Shown one piece after another: positions 36,465 through 45,851 of a stretch of DNA of 64,000 bases (the first letter of the stretch is position 1; each line of letters begins with the position of its first letter). The DNA lies in the NCBI RefSeq assembly GCF_016653465.1, contig NZ_NHSQ01000068.1:1-64000 (forward strand), in the 5' to 3' direction. The notes under the pieces were generated by a model, which saw only the letters and a program-made list of their open reading frames with translations, searched no databases and had not been told where the DNA came from. The stretch is from Thiocystis minor (GTDB taxonomy: Bacteria > Pseudomonadota > Gammaproteobacteria > Chromatiales > Chromatiaceae). A program made the position numbers and the translations under genes.

Positions 36465-38296
36465 CGACCGCCGGCGCGAATCCCGCCGTCGAGAGCGGCG
36501 GCGGACCTGACCTGAATCAGGCACCCAATCGGACCGCGAACCAGCCCGGCCCCTCGCCCTGGGATGACGCCGTGCTGGCGGCCGTCCTGATGTCGATCGA
36601 TCCGGTCGGCACCGGCGGCGTCTCGCTGCGCGCCCTGGCGGGTCCGGTGCGCGATCAGTGGCTGGCGGTCATGCGCGATCTCCAGCCCGAGGGCACGCCC
36701 CAGCGGCGGATTCCGCTGCATGTCTCCGATGGCCGACTGCTCGGCGGTCTGGATCTGGCCGCGACCCTGAGCGCCGGACGGCCGGTCGCCGAACTGGGCC
36801 TGCTGGTCGAGGCTCACGGCGGCGTGGTCGAGCTGGCGATGGCCGAGCGCATCGCCGCGGGCACCGCCGCGCGTTTGACCATGGCCTTCGACGCCGGCGA
36901 GGTAGTGCTGGAGCGCGACGGTTTGGCGATGCGCACCCCCTCGCGGTTCGCCGTGGTCGCCCTGGACGAGGGTGTTGGCGAGGACGAAGGTCTGCTCAAC
37001 GCGCTGCTCGACCGGCTCGCCTTCCATCTCGAACTGACCTATATCCGTGTCCATGAGGCGGTTGCCTGTCCCTACGACGCCGAGGACATCCTGGAGGCCC
37101 GCGCGCGGCTCTCCTCGGTCACGATTACCGAAAAACAGATCGAAGCGCTGTGCGGGCTCGCCCTGGCGTTGGGGATTCCCTCGCTGCGCGCGTCCATCTT
37201 CGCCTGTCGCGCCGCCTGTGCCTCCGCCGCGCTGGAGGAACGCACCGAGGTCGCGGACGCGGATCTCGCCGTCGCCGGTCGTCTGGTGCTGGCCCCGCGC
37301 GCGACCCAGTTGCCGCCGATGGAGCCGCCGCCGGACGCCGAGCCGCCGCCCCCCGAGCCGGACGAGCCGGATCAGGAGCAGAACCAGTCCAACGAACAGC
37401 AGGAACCGCAGGAACTCGAAGATCAGATCCTGGAAGCGACCAAGGCCGCGATCCCGGCCGGTCTGCTCGCGCAATTGCAGATGGGCAAGCTGCGCCGCTC
37501 GCGGGCGCGTCAGACCGGCAAGGCCGGCGCGGTCCAGAACGCCCAAACGCGCGGTCGCCCGGCGGGTGTGCTGCGTGGCGAGCCGCGTGCCGGACTGCGT
37601 CTGAACGTGGTCGAGACCCTGCGCGCCGCCGCCCCCTGGCAGCGTCTGCGCCGGGAGGAACGCGCGCGCTTCGGTCAGGAGTCGACCCGTATCGAGGTGC
37701 GTCAGGACGACTTCCGCATCACCCGCTTCAAGCACAAGTCAGAAACCACCACCATCTTCGTCGTCGACGCCTCCGGCTCCTCGGCCCTGCATCGTCTGGC
37801 CGAGGCCAAGGGCGCGGTCGAACTGCTGCTGGCGGACTGCTATGTGCGTCGCGACAAGGTCGCGCTGGTCGCCTTTCGCGGTCAGGCCGCCGAGGTGCTG
37901 CTGCCGCCGACCCGCTCGCTGGTGCGGGCCAAACGCAGCCTGGCCGGGCTGCCGGGTGGGGGCGGCACGCCGCTGGCGTCCGGCATCGATCTCGGGATGA
38001 TTTTGGCCGATTCGGTCAAGCGTCGCGGCGGCACGCCGGTATTGATTCTGATGACCGACGGACGGGCGAACGTGGCGCGCGACGGTACCGGCGGACGGAC
38101 CCGCGCCGGCGAGGAATCGCTGGCGGCGGCGCGGGTGGTGCGCTCGCTGGAGATCACGGCCCTGGTCATCGATACCTCGCCGCGCCCGCAACAACAGGGG
38201 CGCGATCTAGCCAAGGAGATGGGCGCGGTCTATCTGCCGCTGCCGCACGCGGACGCGAACTCGCTGACGCAGGCGGTGCGGGCGACGTCGGCGTAG
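36461..38296 (+). CDS. bchD: Magnesium chelatase subunit D
   Basis: 611 residues. An inactive AAA+ domain at the N-terminus has Walker A lost (LMSIDPVGTGGVSLRALAG). An acidic, proline-rich linker follows at about 285-325. A C-terminal integrin-I/VWA domain has the metal-site residues in FVVDASGSSALHRLAEAKGA and LMTDGRANVARDG. It bridges BchI hexamers and BchH. It is translationally coupled to bchI. Confidence 0.95.
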   Translation: MTTAGANPAVESGGGPDLNQAPNRTANQPGPSPWDDAVLAAVLMSIDPVGTGGVSLRALAGPVRDQWLAVMRDLQPEGTPQRRIPLHVSDGRLLGGLDLAATLSAGRPVAELGLLVEAHGGVVELAMAERIAAGTAARLTMAFDAGEVVLERDGLAMRTPSRFAVVALDEGVGEDEGLLNALLDRLAFHLELTYIRVHEAVACPYDAEDILEARARLSSVTITEKQIEALCGLALALGIPSLRASIFACRAACASAALEERTEVADADLAVAGRLVLAPRATQLPPMEPPPDAEPPPPEPDEPDQEQNQSNEQQEPQELEDQILEATKAAIPAGLLAQLQMGKLRRSRARQTGKAGAVQNAQTRGRPAGVLRGEPRAGLRLNVVETLRAAAPWQRLRREERARFGQESTRIEVRQDDFRITRFKHKSETTTIFVVDASGSSALHRLAEAKGAVELLLADCYVRRDKVALVAFRGQAAEVLLPPTRSLVRAKRSLAGLPGGGGTPLASGIDLGMILADSVKRRGGTPVLILMTDGRANVARDGTGGRTRAGEESLAAARVVRSLEITALVIDTSPRPQQQGRDLAKEMGAVYLPLPHADANSLTQAVRATSA

Positions 38297-39200
38297 CCTT
38301 AAAAAGGGCGGTTAGCGACCAGCCTCCAGCGGACAGCACACGGAAATCGGCGTGTTGGGGTCCAAGCGAGGATTTGGGTTGATGCAATGAACCCAACCTG
38401 ACCGCTAAATGTTGGGTTGCCAATCGGCGGCAACCCAACCGACGGTGCTCGCTGCCACGATGCGTAAACGCGTTCATCTATGCTTCGGTGTGCTTAAAAA
38501 CCGTATGCCTGACCAAGCCGATGATGCGCAAGCGGCTTGAGGGGGAAGACGGTCTCCATGCAGATAGATCAGTGTGTGCAATGGGATGCCTGCCCCAGGT
38601 TTTTTGATCCCGGTTTTGGGGTTTTTGTGCCCCCGGTTTTTTGCCCACTGGATATCTCCTGCCTCCCGATCCGCTTCTTCTCGCGCCAATCGTCATTAGT
38701 CTTGCAGCGGTTCCAGATACTCCAATAAAGTTATCAAGAGCAGTCTGTTACGAATTATGTTTTCATAAGCCATGATCAAGAATCTGCTACAAAATCAAAG
38801 GTATACGTTGATACGGAGCGGGAGCCACTGCTGGTCTTGTAAAAGTCACGCAGCGCTCTGTTGCGGTTTCCCTCGGTTGACAATCTCAGCAAGTCGTCAA
38901 GGTACGCCTCGCTCGGTCTTGGAGGCATTTACTATAAATTTTATATGGTTGAAAACAAATAGTGCTCATCTTATAGTTGATAGCGTAGCTCAGCTATTGC
39001 CTTTGGCGCATTCAGTCGTGGCTATGAGTGGGGTTGCATGCTGGGAAAGGCCGCAATTTCCTGGTATTGCTACGCCTATCGCTTTCTGATTCGTGCATCA
39101 GCGACTTGAAGCAGTTAGGTCGCGAAGGAAATTTGGTCAATTTCGTCTCTCAATAGGCGCGTGTTCCCAGGTCTTCCACATATCACAAAGGCGAATCTCC
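38297..39200. other. 900-bp gap: hairpin repeats, then AT-rich sequence
   Basis: At 38373-38439 there are two TTGGGTT/AACCCAA hairpins (TTGGGTT-9 nt-AACCCAA, then GTTGGGTTGCC mirrored by GGCAACCCAAC), a common gammaproteobacterial REP type that may also stop bchD transcription. 38460-38700 has an unassigned minus-strand frame of about 70 residues with no recognised family. 38700-39190 is AT-richer than the flanks, consistent with horizontally acquired DNA. Confidence 0.5.
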
Positions 39201-39521
39201 ATGAATATGAATAAAGTAGTGACTTCATTGGTTCTTGCGAGCGCGGGGATGTTCGGAGTCGGGTCGGCGCAGGCGGCCGTTGCTTATGGTCCAGTCGAGC
39301 AGTACTACACCAACGGGGCCACGACTTATGTATATGTGAGCCCGGCCAACTATTTCGGAGTTCCGCCATACCTCTGGTACTGCGCCACTACCGATCCTGA
39401 TCTCTCGTATGCGATCACATCCAGCCTGCACAAGAACGTCTACATATCATGCATTAATCCCTGGCCGGCTGGTGGTACTCTCCGCTACGGCGGTACCCTA
39501 AGCTGGATCTATGCCAACTAG
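39201..39521 (+). CDS. Small exported protein, unknown function
   Basis: 106 residues from the ATG at 39201 (MNMNKVVTSLVLASAGMFGV), with a clear signal peptide cleaved near GSAQAAVA. The mature part is about 80 residues, rich in Tyr, Pro and Thr, with two cysteines (WYCATTD, YISCINPWP) that could form a disulfide. It ends TLSWIYAN. No family was recognised. It lies in an AT-rich island beside another orphan membrane-anchored protein. Confidence 0.6.
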   Translation: MNMNKVVTSLVLASAGMFGVGSAQAAVAYGPVEQYYTNGATTYVYVSPANYFGVPPYLWYCATTDPDLSYAITSSLHKNVYISCINPWPAGGTLRYGGTLSWIYAN

Positions 39522-39627
39522 TACAACGGCGCTCAAGTCTCTGTTGTGGCTTGTCGGTGGATTCGCTTCGCTTAATCCCACCCTAAGCCATTCGAAATAC
39601 TTTGGCGCCGCTGTATAGCCTTTCGGC

Positions 39628-39653
39628 CAGGCCACCCCACCGAGGGTGGCCTG
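39628..39653 (+). terminator. Hairpin downstream of the small exported protein
   Basis: CAGGCCACCC pairs perfectly with GGGTGGCCTG around a 6-nt loop, about 105 bp after the stop. There is no T run after it, so its role as a terminator is uncertain. Confidence 0.4.
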
Positions 39654-39765
39654 ACGTGTTCGAACTATGTTTCTCGCGGAAGCCTTATGGCCGTGCATCA
39701 CTTGATGTGCAGGCGTTTATTTAAATCCTTTCCAATTTCACCTGAGTCGACGATGGAGTGAACAG

Positions 39766-40479
39766 ATGACGCAGCGGTGGACACTTGTGGCAGGCGCGTT
39801 CGTCGTCTTCGGCTCCGGGGTCGTAACGGGATACCACATCGGTAGTGGGCTGCGGTCGGTCGACGCTGGCACGAGTCTGCTAGCCATGGGCCAGGAATCC
39901 GCCACATCCGATTCGACAATCCCATTGCATCAGGAAGCGTCCACAATTAGCTCTGCCGATTCCGTCAACACATTGGCTCGGAAGGCAGGCGACACCGCCG
40001 GCTTCGCCAAGCCCCGTTCAATGGATCACCAGGGGATTCCACCTCATCTACGACCTGGGCTGGCACAACTCCCCCCCCAGCCCCAGATCACCCTGAGTGA
40101 GCAGGACAGGGCGGATTTGGCGGCTCAGCAATGGGAATCCCATCTGGCAAGTATCGGTCAACTCGCCACTATGATCGAATCCCTGGAGCAAGGGGACGCT
40201 CCGGCGTCCGAGATTGAGTACTTTCGCCATTTCAAGGAGCAACTGGAAACGCACTGGGATGACAGTGCAACCGATGTGGACCCCAACCCGCCTGAGCACA
40301 CCGAACAAGAGCTTCTTGACGATCTCGCGGCCAGTCTGGAACATAGTGGAATGTCTCGCCAACAGCGCGAAGACTTGCTTGAATCCCTCTCTGAAACCCC
40401 CGACCCCAGTGATGAGCCCACAAACGACTTGGAGTTGCCGCAAGGGGGTGGTCCGTCCCGCTCATCCAACGAGCCCTGA
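39766..40479 (+). CDS. Membrane-anchored acidic protein, unknown function
   Basis: 237 residues with GGAG seven bases before the ATG. One N-terminal helix (about 5-27, LVAGAFVVFGSGVVTGYHIG) is followed by a long hydrophilic region with low-complexity Ser/Thr. Then comes a helical acidic part (about 105-215) containing LSEQDRADLAAQQWESHLAS and HSGMSRQQREDLLESLSETP. No family was recognised. It probably exposes its C-terminal part to the periplasm. It has no conserved neighbours. Confidence 0.5.
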   Translation: MTQRWTLVAGAFVVFGSGVVTGYHIGSGLRSVDAGTSLLAMGQESATSDSTIPLHQEASTISSADSVNTLARKAGDTAGFAKPRSMDHQGIPPHLRPGLAQLPPQPQITLSEQDRADLAAQQWESHLASIGQLATMIESLEQGDAPASEIEYFRHFKEQLETHWDDSATDVDPNPPEHTEQELLDDLAASLEHSGMSRQQREDLLESLSETPDPSDEPTNDLELPQGGGPSRSSNEP

Positions 40480-40524
40480 GCTGGCAAAATTAGAAGGATT
40501 GCAGGGTCAGCCAGCGTGGTTGGG

Positions 40525-40600
40525 GAAAACGGCCACGGTATGACATTCATCATTGGCACGGGCGCCGACTGGCCGTGAAACCCATCGATCACCGCTCCGG
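40525..40600. repeat. About 75-bp dispersed repeat, copy 2
   Basis: The reverse complement of this segment matches 1464-1540 at roughly 80 percent. It follows the acidic orphan gene. Both copies sit beside orphan genes in accessory DNA. Confidence 0.6.
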
Positions 40601-40688
40601 ATCTGTGAGTTTCGGGCAGCCGAAGACAAGCGGACGTCACATTTGACGTCGATCGCGGTAGAGCACCCATTGCTCTAATCATGCGTTC

Positions 40689-40902
40689 ATGAGCACCCTT
40701 CATCGCTTCGACAACAGTCGATGGTCATGTACTTTGATGACCACCCGCCGCCGCATGTTCACGTCAATCTGCGCGATGGGGGGACTGCACCGTCGATCTC
40801 AACAGCTTCGAGACCACGGGCCGAGTCACTGCGCGTGAAATCCGCGAGGCGCTGGTCTGGATCCAGGCGCGGCAAGTCTGGATGAGACAGGAAAACGTGA
40901 CG
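40689..40902 (+). pseudogene. DUF4160 family protein, frameshifted
   Basis: The fragments MSTLHRFDNS, MVMYFDDHPPPHVHVNLRDG and TVDLNSFETTGRVTAREIRE with ALVWIQARQ match successive parts of DUF4160 proteins. They lie in three different frames, so at least two frameshifts break the gene. DUF4160 genes often pair with DUF2442 genes in toxin-antitoxin-like modules; no partner is visible here. Confidence 0.7.
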
Positions 40903-40968
40903 GACGAAGCGAATGCCCCGTCCGGCTGGAGTCGATTTCGAGTGTTTTCATCAGCTTCATCGTTGAGT

Positions 40969-42042
40969 TTACGATTGGCCGCGTTCGTACCACCCCTTGC
41001 TCCGATTCACCACCCGCACCACCAGCAGCATCACCGGCACCTCGATCAACACCCCGACCACGGTCGCCAGCGCCGCGCCGGACTGGAAGCCGAACAGGCT
41101 GATGGCCGCCGCTACCGCCAGCTCGAAGAAGTTGGACGCGCCGATCAGGGCCGAGGGACAGGCAATGCTATGCTTCTCGCCAACCGCGCGGTTCAGCCAA
41201 TAGGCCAGCGAGGAGTTGAAGAAGACTTGGATCAGAATCGGCACCGCCAGCAGGACGATGATGAGCGGCTGCGCGAGGATCTGCTCACCCTGGAAAGCGA
41301 ACAGCAGCACCAGGGTTAGCAGCAGGGCGACGATGGAGGCGTGACCCAGGGTGGCCAGGGTCGCGTCGAACCGGGCCTCGCCCTGTTTGAGCAGGAAGTG
41401 CCGCCAGAATTGGGCGATACCGACCGGGATCAGGATATAGAGCACCACCGAGGTCAGCAGGGTGTCCCAGGGCACCATGATCGCCGAGAGTCCCAAAAGC
41501 AGCGCCACGATTGGGGCGAAGGCGACGATCATAATGGCGTCGTTGAGCGCGACCTGCGTCAGGGTGAAATAGGGATCGCCGCCGGTGAGCCGGCTCCAGA
41601 CGAAGACCATGGCGGTGCAGGGCGCGGCGGCGAGCAGGATGAGTCCGGCTACATAGCTGTCCAGTTGCTCCGCTGGCAGCCAATCGGCAAAGAGTCCACG
41701 AATGAACAGCCAGGCCAGCAGGGCCATGGAGAAAGGCTTGACCGCCCAGTTGACGAACAGGGTGACGCCGATGCCCTTCCAGTGATCGCGCACCTGATGC
41801 AGGGCGCCGAAATCGATCTTGATCAGCATCGGGATGATCATTACCCAGATCAGCAGGCCGACCGGGAGGTTGACCTGTGCCACCTCCAGCGCGCCCAGGA
41901 GCTGAAAGGGGGCGGGGAAAAATTGGCCCAGTCCGATGCCGGCCAGGATGCAGAGCGCGACCCAGAGCGTCAGCCAGCGTTCGAAGACGCTCATGGGTGC
42001 GCCAGTGGTCTGTTTGATGGTGACTTCGCATTGAATGGACAT
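40969..42042 (-). CDS. Arsenite efflux permease, ACR3 family
   Basis: 357 residues with about ten transmembrane helices. Typical ACR3 segments are PVGLLIWVMIIPMLIKIDFG, NWAVKPFSMALLAWLF, LAAAPCTAMVFVWS (with the conserved Cys), LNDAIMIVAFAP and ALIGASNFFELAVAAAISLF. It exports As(III) from the cell. The ATG at 42042 has GGAG within the end of arsC, with 3 nt between the genes. It is the last gene of arsR-arsC-ACR3. Confidence 0.93.
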   Translation of the reverse strand: MSIQCEVTIKQTTGAPMSVFERWLTLWVALCILAGIGLGQFFPAPFQLLGALEVAQVNLPVGLLIWVMIIPMLIKIDFGALHQVRDHWKGIGVTLFVNWAVKPFSMALLAWLFIRGLFADWLPAEQLDSYVAGLILLAAAPCTAMVFVWSRLTGGDPYFTLTQVALNDAIMIVAFAPIVALLLGLSAIMVPWDTLLTSVVLYILIPVGIAQFWRHFLLKQGEARFDATLATLGHASIVALLLTLVLLFAFQGEQILAQPLIIVLLAVPILIQVFFNSSLAYWLNRAVGEKHSIACPSALIGASNFFELAVAAAISLFGFQSGAALATVVGVLIEVPVMLLVVRVVNRSKGWYERGQS

Positions 42043-42045
42043 GGC

Positions 42046-42480
42046 TTACTCCGATTCGCTGGAGTCGAGACGCAGCGCCTTGGTCACCGCCGGGATCAGC
42101 CGTGCGCGGATCTCGTCGCGCACCTGGAGGAAGGACTCCAGCGGCTCGCCGTGCGGGTCATGGAAGGGCAGATGGATGCGTGGCGCCGGGCGCGGGAAGA
42201 TCGGGCAGCTCTCCTTGGCGTTGTCGCAGACAGTCACGACCAAATCGATCGGTGTGTCGAGCAAGTCGTCGCTGTTCTTGGGATGGAGCCCTTCGGTCGG
42301 TAGGCCGATCGCTTGCAGCGCGGCGATCGCGTTATCCGCGACCCTGGGTTGCGGCCGGGTGCCGGCGGACAGGGCGCGTACTTGTCCGGCCAGGTCATGG
42401 TTGAGAAGCACCTCTGCCATCTGCGAGCGGCAGGAATTGCCGGTGCAGAGAACCAGGACGGTCTTGGGAGCAGTGTTCAT
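42046..42480 (-). CDS. arsC: Arsenate reductase, low-molecular-weight phosphatase type
   Basis: 144 residues. The catalytic P-loop is VLCTGNSCRSQMAEVLLN, and VVTVCDNAKESCPIFP carries the further redox cysteines of the thioredoxin-coupled family. It reduces As(V) to As(III) for export by ACR3. It is the middle gene of the operon. Confidence 0.93.
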   Translation of the reverse strand: MNTAPKTVLVLCTGNSCRSQMAEVLLNHDLAGQVRALSAGTRPQPRVADNAIAALQAIGLPTEGLHPKNSDDLLDTPIDLVVTVCDNAKESCPIFPRPAPRIHLPFHDPHGEPLESFLQVRDEIRARLIPAVTKALRLDSSESE

Positions 42481-42543
42481 GAGGCGATCCTCGGTGAAGT
42501 CTGGATGCGATGGGTTTGAAATGGGCTCGGTGTCGATCAGTGG

Positions 42544-42867
42544 TCAGGACTCGCCGGGGGCGCAGACGGAGGGCGCGGGCGCGATCGCCTCGGCCCCCAG
42601 GCCATCCTGCATGTGCATCAGGATGCGCAGTGCCCAGGCTGGCAGCTGCGGGTCGAGGCGGTAACGCATCCACACGCCATCGCGCCGGACCCGGACCAGC
42701 GCCGCGCTGCGCAGCACCGCCAGATGCCGCGAGACCTTCGGCTGCGGTGCATCCAGCGCGCCGTGCAGATCGCAGACGCACAGCTCGTCGTGCTCCAGCA
42801 GCATCGCCAGGATGCGCCGGCGGATGGGGTCGGCGAGCGCCTCGAAGAAGGCTTGGGGATCGATCAT
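42544..42867 (-). CDS. arsR: ArsR-family arsenic-responsive repressor
   Basis: 107 residues from the ATG at 42867 (MIDPQAFFEALADPIRRRIL). It is a winged-helix protein with the As(III)-binding ELCVCDLHGAL motif (Cys-Val-Cys), and the recognition helix QPKVSRHLAVLRSAALVRVR. It derepresses the operon when arsenite binds. A palindrome upstream (42925-42944) is a likely operator. A longer frame to 42942 would overlap that palindrome. Confidence 0.9.
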   Translation of the reverse strand: MIDPQAFFEALADPIRRRILAMLLEHDELCVCDLHGALDAPQPKVSRHLAVLRSAALVRVRRDGVWMRYRLDPQLPAWALRILMHMQDGLGAEAIAPAPSVCAPGES

Positions 42868-42924
42868 AACGGCGAATCGCAAGGTTCCTGACGACGCGGC
42901 TGATTCCGCTACAGCGATCTTATC

Positions 42925-42944
42925 ATATGCGACTAAGCGCATAT
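42925..42944 (-). promoter_or_regulatory. Candidate ArsR operator
   Basis: ATATGC and GCATAT flank an 8-nt centre (total 20 bp), an imperfect AT-rich palindrome 58 bp before the arsR start. Its position and symmetry fit an ArsR site. The assignment is inferred, not matched to a defined consensus. Confidence 0.5.
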
Positions 42945-42952
42945 TATGAGCC

Positions 42953-43500
42953 TTATATGAAAAGTCGAAAGACGTAAGACGTTTTATTTTTCAGATGTTG
43001 TCGGGGGCGCGCGGCCTCGTCTTGTTGTCCTCGCGGCGCTTCAGTATCTGGCGGATCCGAGGGGACTCTTGTCATCCACGCAGGCGACAACCGCATTGAG
43101 CCAGAACGCCAGTCCCAGGGGCCACGGGTTCCCAGGGATGAGATCGACCGAGCGCGTTGTCGCTGGCGATCCATCCTCAATTCGCCGATGATCAGCCCGG
43201 CGACGATGGCGACCAGCAGTCCCAGTCCCAGATAGAGCAGCGCGACCTTCCAGCCGAACAGCCTCAGCAGCAGCGCCAGCGCTACCTCGTTGACCATGGG
43301 CGCAGCGATCAGGAAGGAGAAGGTGATGCCGAGCGGTACGCCGGCGGAGAGGAAGCCGATGAACAGCGGCGCCGCCGAGCAGGAACAGAAGGGCGTGACG
43401 ATGCCAAGCGAGGCCGCCATGGCGTTGCCCACCCCAGCCGTCGCCCGGCCAGCAGGACGCGGGTGCGCTCCGGGGTGAAGAAGGTCGGCGAAAACCGACC
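42953..43500 (-). pseudogene. Truncated, frameshifted permease (UPF0718/ArsP-like)
   Basis: The minus strand encodes FFTPERTRVLLAGRR, then, after a frameshift near 43445, VGNAMAASLGIVTPFCSCSA and LFIGFLSAGVPLGITFSFLI. This continues to LIIGELRMDR. These match the middle of a permease of the UPF0718 type (some are organoarsenical exporters, ArsP). The N-terminal part is lost at the tRNA end and the C-terminal part degenerates. It sits between tRNA-Arg and arsR. Confidence 0.75.
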
Positions 43501-43527
43501 GAATTTAGAATTGCCGGCAATTGAATT

Positions 43528-43604
43528 TGGCGCGCCCGACAGGATTCGAACCTGTGACCCCAGCCTTCGGAGGGCTGTACTCTATCCATCTGAGCTACGG
43601 GCGC
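43528..43604 (-). tRNA. tRNA-Arg (anticodon CCG)
   Basis: 77 nt including an encoded CCA. The acceptor stem is GCGCCCG/CGGGCGC. The D-arm has GCTCAGATGGATAGAGT. The anticodon arm is CAGCC-CTCCGAA-GGCTG, so the anticodon CCG reads CGG. The T-arm contains GGTTCGAATCC. The permease pseudogene and ars operon begin directly at its 3' side, as at an island integration site. Confidence 0.95.
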
Positions 43605-43713
43605 AGACTAAGTATTATGGAGTTCGATCACGCTTTCGTCAAAGGCCATTTTGCCGTTCGACGGTGCCGCGCCAGACGGTTCGATTCGGCCAAGGTTCGA
43701 GCGGTCACCGCGT

Positions 43714-45720
43714 TCAGTCGGCGTTCAACAGGCCTTTTAGCCGGTGGAGATGGCTCAACCCGCGGGCCTTGCGGTTCTCCGGCGTTTCCACGCGCTCGTT
43801 GTCCCAATCCAGTTGCTCTTTGGGCAGTTCGCCGAGAAAGCGGCTGGGCGCGCTCAAGACCCATTCGCCATAACGCTTGCGTCGCCGGGTGAGGGTGAAG
43901 GTGAGCGCCTGGCGGGCGCGGGTGATGCCGACATAGGCGAGTCGACGTTCTTCCTCGATGCTGTCTTCCTCGATGCTGACGCGGTGGGGCAGGAGTTCTT
44001 CTTCCATGCCGACCAGAAAGACGTGCGGAAACTCCAGCCCCTTGGCGGCGTGCAGGGTCATGAGATGGACGCGGTCGCCGCCCTCGGTCTCTTCCTGGCG
44101 GTCGAGCACGTCCATCAGCGTGAGATGACCGACCATGTCGGCGAGCGTTTTGTCCTGGAAGTCGCCCTTGTGCAGTTTGCCGAGCCAGCTCAGAAGGTCG
44201 GTGACGTTCTCGTAGCGACGATCCGCGACCGGCTGGCTGGAGGCGTTTTCGCGCAGCCAGGCCGGGTAGTCGATGGTCTCGACAAGCGCGCTCATGGCAG
44301 CGGCCGGATCGGCGGCAACGTGCTGTCCGTGGTCGGCGATCAAACGGGCGAAGGCGCCGAGCCGGTTGCGCTGACGTTCGTTCAGGTGTTCGGCGAGACC
44401 GAGTTCGCCGCAGGCGGCGAGCAGTCCGATGGTGCGTGCGCGGGCATAGTCGGCGAGCTTCTCCAGGGTGGTCGGGCCGATCTCGCGCCGCGGTGTGTTG
44501 ACGATGCGCAGAAAGGCGGCGTCGTCCTCCGGGTTTGCGAGCAGGCGCAGATAGGCCATGGTGTCCTTGACCTCGGCGCGGGCGAAAAAGGAGGTGCCGC
44601 CGCTGAGGAAATAGGGGATGTTGTGCTCGCGTAACGCCTTCTCGAACGGGCGCGCCTGATGGTTACCGCGGTAGAGGATGGCCAGGTCGCCGAAGGGCGT
44701 CTCCTCGGCGAATTTCAGATGCAGAATCTCGGAGGCAACCCGTTCGGCTTCGTGTGCCTCGTCCTTGCAATGCAGCACGCGCGGGCGTTCGCCGGGACCG
44801 AGTTCGCTCCAGAGCCGTTTCTCGAACACATGCGGATTGTGGGCGATCAGCGCGTTCGCCAGCCCGAGGATGCGGGCGCTGGAGCGATAGTTCTGCTCCA
44901 GCATGATGACCTTGAGGGTCGGATAGTCGTCCTTGAGCCGCGCCAGGTTCTCCGGCCGCGCGCCGCGCCAGGCGTAGATGGATTGGTCGTCGTCGCCGAC
45001 CACGGTGAAGGTGCCGCGCGGGCCGGCCAGGTGACGCACCAGTTCGTATTGGGCGCCGTTGGTGTCCTGGTACTCGTCGACCAGCAGATAGCGGATGCGC
45101 CCCTGCCAGGTCTCCAGCAGATCGGGCTGGTTCCTGAATAGCCGCGCCGGACCCAGGATGAGATCGTCGAAATCCACCGCGTTATAGGCGCGCAGACTGC
45201 GTTCGTAGCCGGCATAGAGACTGGCCAGTTGGGTCTCGAAGTCATCCTCGGCGTGGCTCATGGCCTGCTCGGGATCGACAAAATCGTTCTTCCAGCGCGA
45301 GATGCGCTGCTGCACGGCGGGCGGGCCGATGGCGCCGGCATTGCGCGTGCCGCGCAGGTGTTCCTTGATCAGCGATTCCGAGTCCTGGGCGTCCAGCAGC
45401 GAGAATCCGGCGCGCAGTCCGAGCCGCTCGGGGTGGCGGCGCAGGATGTCGAGTCCCAGGGTATGAAAGGTGGAAATGCCCAGTCCGCGCGTGTTGATAC
45501 CCTTGACCTGCTGGTTAACCCGCTCGCGCATTTCGCGCGCGGCCTTGTTGGTGAAGGTGACGGCGCGAATGTGGCGCGCCTGGAGACCGACGTGCCCGAT
45601 CAGGTGAGCGATTTTCTGGGTGATGACGCGCGTTTTGCCGGAGCCGGCGCCAGCCAGCACCAGCAGAGGGCCGGCGGTGTAACGCACGGCTTCGATTTGA
45701 CGGGGGTTGAGTCCGCTCAT
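43714..45720 (-). CDS. rep: ATP-dependent DNA helicase Rep
   Basis: 668 residues from the ATG at 45720 ([20 protein letters not shown]); the frame stays open upstream to 45837 but that part is not Rep-like. It is an SF1A helicase: motif [18 protein letters not shown], Ia [83 protein letters not shown] and [13 protein letters not shown]. It is a 3'-5' motor that clears proteins ahead of replication forks. Confidence 0.95.
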   Translation of the reverse strand: MSGLNPRQIEAVRYTAGPLLVLAGAGSGKTRVITQKIAHLIGHVGLQARHIRAVTFTNKAAREMRERVNQQVKGINTRGLGISTFHTLGLDILRRHPERLGLRAGFSLLDAQDSESLIKEHLRGTRNAGAIGPPAVQQRISRWKNDFVDPEQAMSHAEDDFETQLASLYAGYERSLRAYNAVDFDDLILGPARLFRNQPDLLETWQGRIRYLLVDEYQDTNGAQYELVRHLAGPRGTFTVVGDDDQSIYAWRGARPENLARLKDDYPTLKVIMLEQNYRSSARILGLANALIAHNPHVFEKRLWSELGPGERPRVLHCKDEAHEAERVASEILHLKFAEETPFGDLAILYRGNHQARPFEKALREHNIPYFLSGGTSFFARAEVKDTMAYLRLLANPEDDAAFLRIVNTPRREIGPTTLEKLADYARARTIGLLAACGELGLAEHLNERQRNRLGAFARLIADHGQHVAADPAAAMSALVETIDYPAWLRENASSQPVADRRYENVTDLLSWLGKLHKGDFQDKTLADMVGHLTLMDVLDRQEETEGGDRVHLMTLHAAKGLEFPHVFLVGMEEELLPHRVSIEEDSIEEERRLAYVGITRARQALTFTLTRRRKRYGEWVLSAPSRFLGELPKEQLDWDNERVETPENRKARGLSHLHRLKGLLNAD

Positions 45721-45851
45721 AGAGGATCCAGCGGAGGTTCCGTGAACAAGGAGCGGATTATGCCTGACCCAGCGAGACGACGCTCGGGCGAGCAATCCGG
45801 CCGGGTTCGTATTACCATTCTCCATCTCTTTCGCCACGCAACGGTGACCCT

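Noticed and set aside
36170-37735. 521-residue minus-strand frame opposite bchI and bchD
   Set aside because: Shadow of the magnesium chelatase genes with no independent evidence.
38474-38696. About 70-residue minus-strand frames after bchD (possible transposase remnant)
   Set aside because: I could not match them to any transposase family; they are left unassigned.
41341-42303. 320-residue plus-strand frame across the arsenic operon
   Set aside because: Opposite to confirmed ACR3 and arsC; charged, low-complexity text typical of a shadow.
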